From assembly GCA_022710245.1 (NCBI GenBank), contig JAKLHH010000587.1, positions 1-5,598 of the forward strand: a stretch of 5,598 bases of DNA. The letters are read 5' to 3'. This document shows positions 5,474-5,598 of this stretch, one piece after another. How positions within the stretch are numbered: the stretch's first letter is position 1; every line of letters starts with the position of its first letter. Made by a program: the position numbers and the translations under genes. The DNA is from Myxococcota bacterium (GTDB lineage: Bacteria > Myxococcota > Polyangia > GCA-2747355 > JAKLHH01). A model generated the notes under the pieces. That model saw only the letters and a list, made by a program, of their open reading frames with translations, was not told the origin of the DNA and made no database searches.

Positions 5474-5598
5474 ATGCAGTTCCCAGAGTACCGTCCCCGC
5501 CGCCTGCGCCGTAACGAGAGCGTCCGCCGCCTGATCCGCGAGACGCGCCTCTCCGTCGACGACTTCATCTACCCGATCTTCGTCCAGGAGGGCAGGGG
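5474..5598 (+). CDS. hemB: Delta-aminolevulinic acid dehydratase (porphobilinogen synthase), N-terminal part
   Basis: Only the first 41 residues and part of the next codon are inside the window. [20 protein letters not shown], followed by [20 protein letters not shown], is the recognisable N-terminal arm and first strand of HemB, whose relatives share the pattern [12 protein letters not shown] - (V/I)RETxLxxxDxIYPxFVxEG. The enzyme condenses two 5-aminolevulinate molecules to porphobilinogen in the cytosol, two steps before HemD. The active-site lysines and metal-binding residues lie beyond the window, so the zinc or magnesium type cannot be told. The start is fixed by the AGGAG five bases upstream and by the usual family start. 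The short gap to cobA/hemD implies one operon, and the pairing of the two genes supports both calls. Confidence 0.93.
   Translation, partial: MQFPEYRPRRLRRNESVRRLIRETRLSVDDFIYPIFVQEGR

Noticed and set aside
1..5598. tRNA, rRNA, insertion sequence, CRISPR array or phage attachment site
   Set aside because: Reading both strands, I found no cloverleaf-like segment, transposase motif, regularly spaced repeat-spacer unit or long terminal repeat. The coding density also leaves no room for one.

Overview
This is a very GC-rich stretch of bacterial chromosome with strongly G/C-biased third codon positions. The mix of genes (a secreted beta-helix protein ending in DIGAHE, a TPR-type protein, a DUF192 lipoprotein, a PAS-GGDEF cyclase and a fused cobA/hemD followed by hemB) fits a deltaproteobacterial or Myxococcota-type genome. 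That placement is an inference from composition and gene content. Nothing in the window is strictly diagnostic, and I see no sign of recent transfer: no tRNA, insertion sequence, phage gene or CRISPR array.

Layout, left to right. Positions 1-438 (+) are the C-terminal end of a right-handed beta-helix protein whose start lies outside the window. Positions 525-1847 (+) encode a 440-residue cytosolic protein of unknown function, with a TPR-like helical N-terminal half and an unrecognised C-terminal domain. It has its own Shine-Dalgarno and a plausible promoter. It converges on a minus-strand pair separated from it by only 19 bp: a PAS-PAS-GGDEF diguanylate cyclase (3769-2396) and, 13 bp downstream, a DUF192 lipoprotein (2382-1867). 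A 120-bp divergent intergenic region (3770-3889) carries a 9/10/10-bp direct repeat. To its right, a bifunctional uroporphyrinogen-III C-methyltransferase/uroporphyrinogen-III synthase (3890-5464, +) is followed closely by hemB (5474 onward, +), which is cut by the window edge.

Working together: cobA/hemD and hemB form a tetrapyrrole operon. HemB makes porphobilinogen, the HemD half closes the ring to uroporphyrinogen III, and the CobA half methylates part of it to precorrin-2 for siroheme or cobalamin. The cyclase is transcribed away from this operon, so the two may share regulatory DNA, but no functional link is shown. The most notable pattern is in the starts. The two genes at 525 and 5474 have clear Shine-Dalgarno sequences. 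The three around 2364/2382, 3769 and 3890 lack one and instead have a -10-like hexamer 6-8 nt before a possible start codon, as expected for leaderless mRNAs. I found no convincing undescribed multi-gene system.
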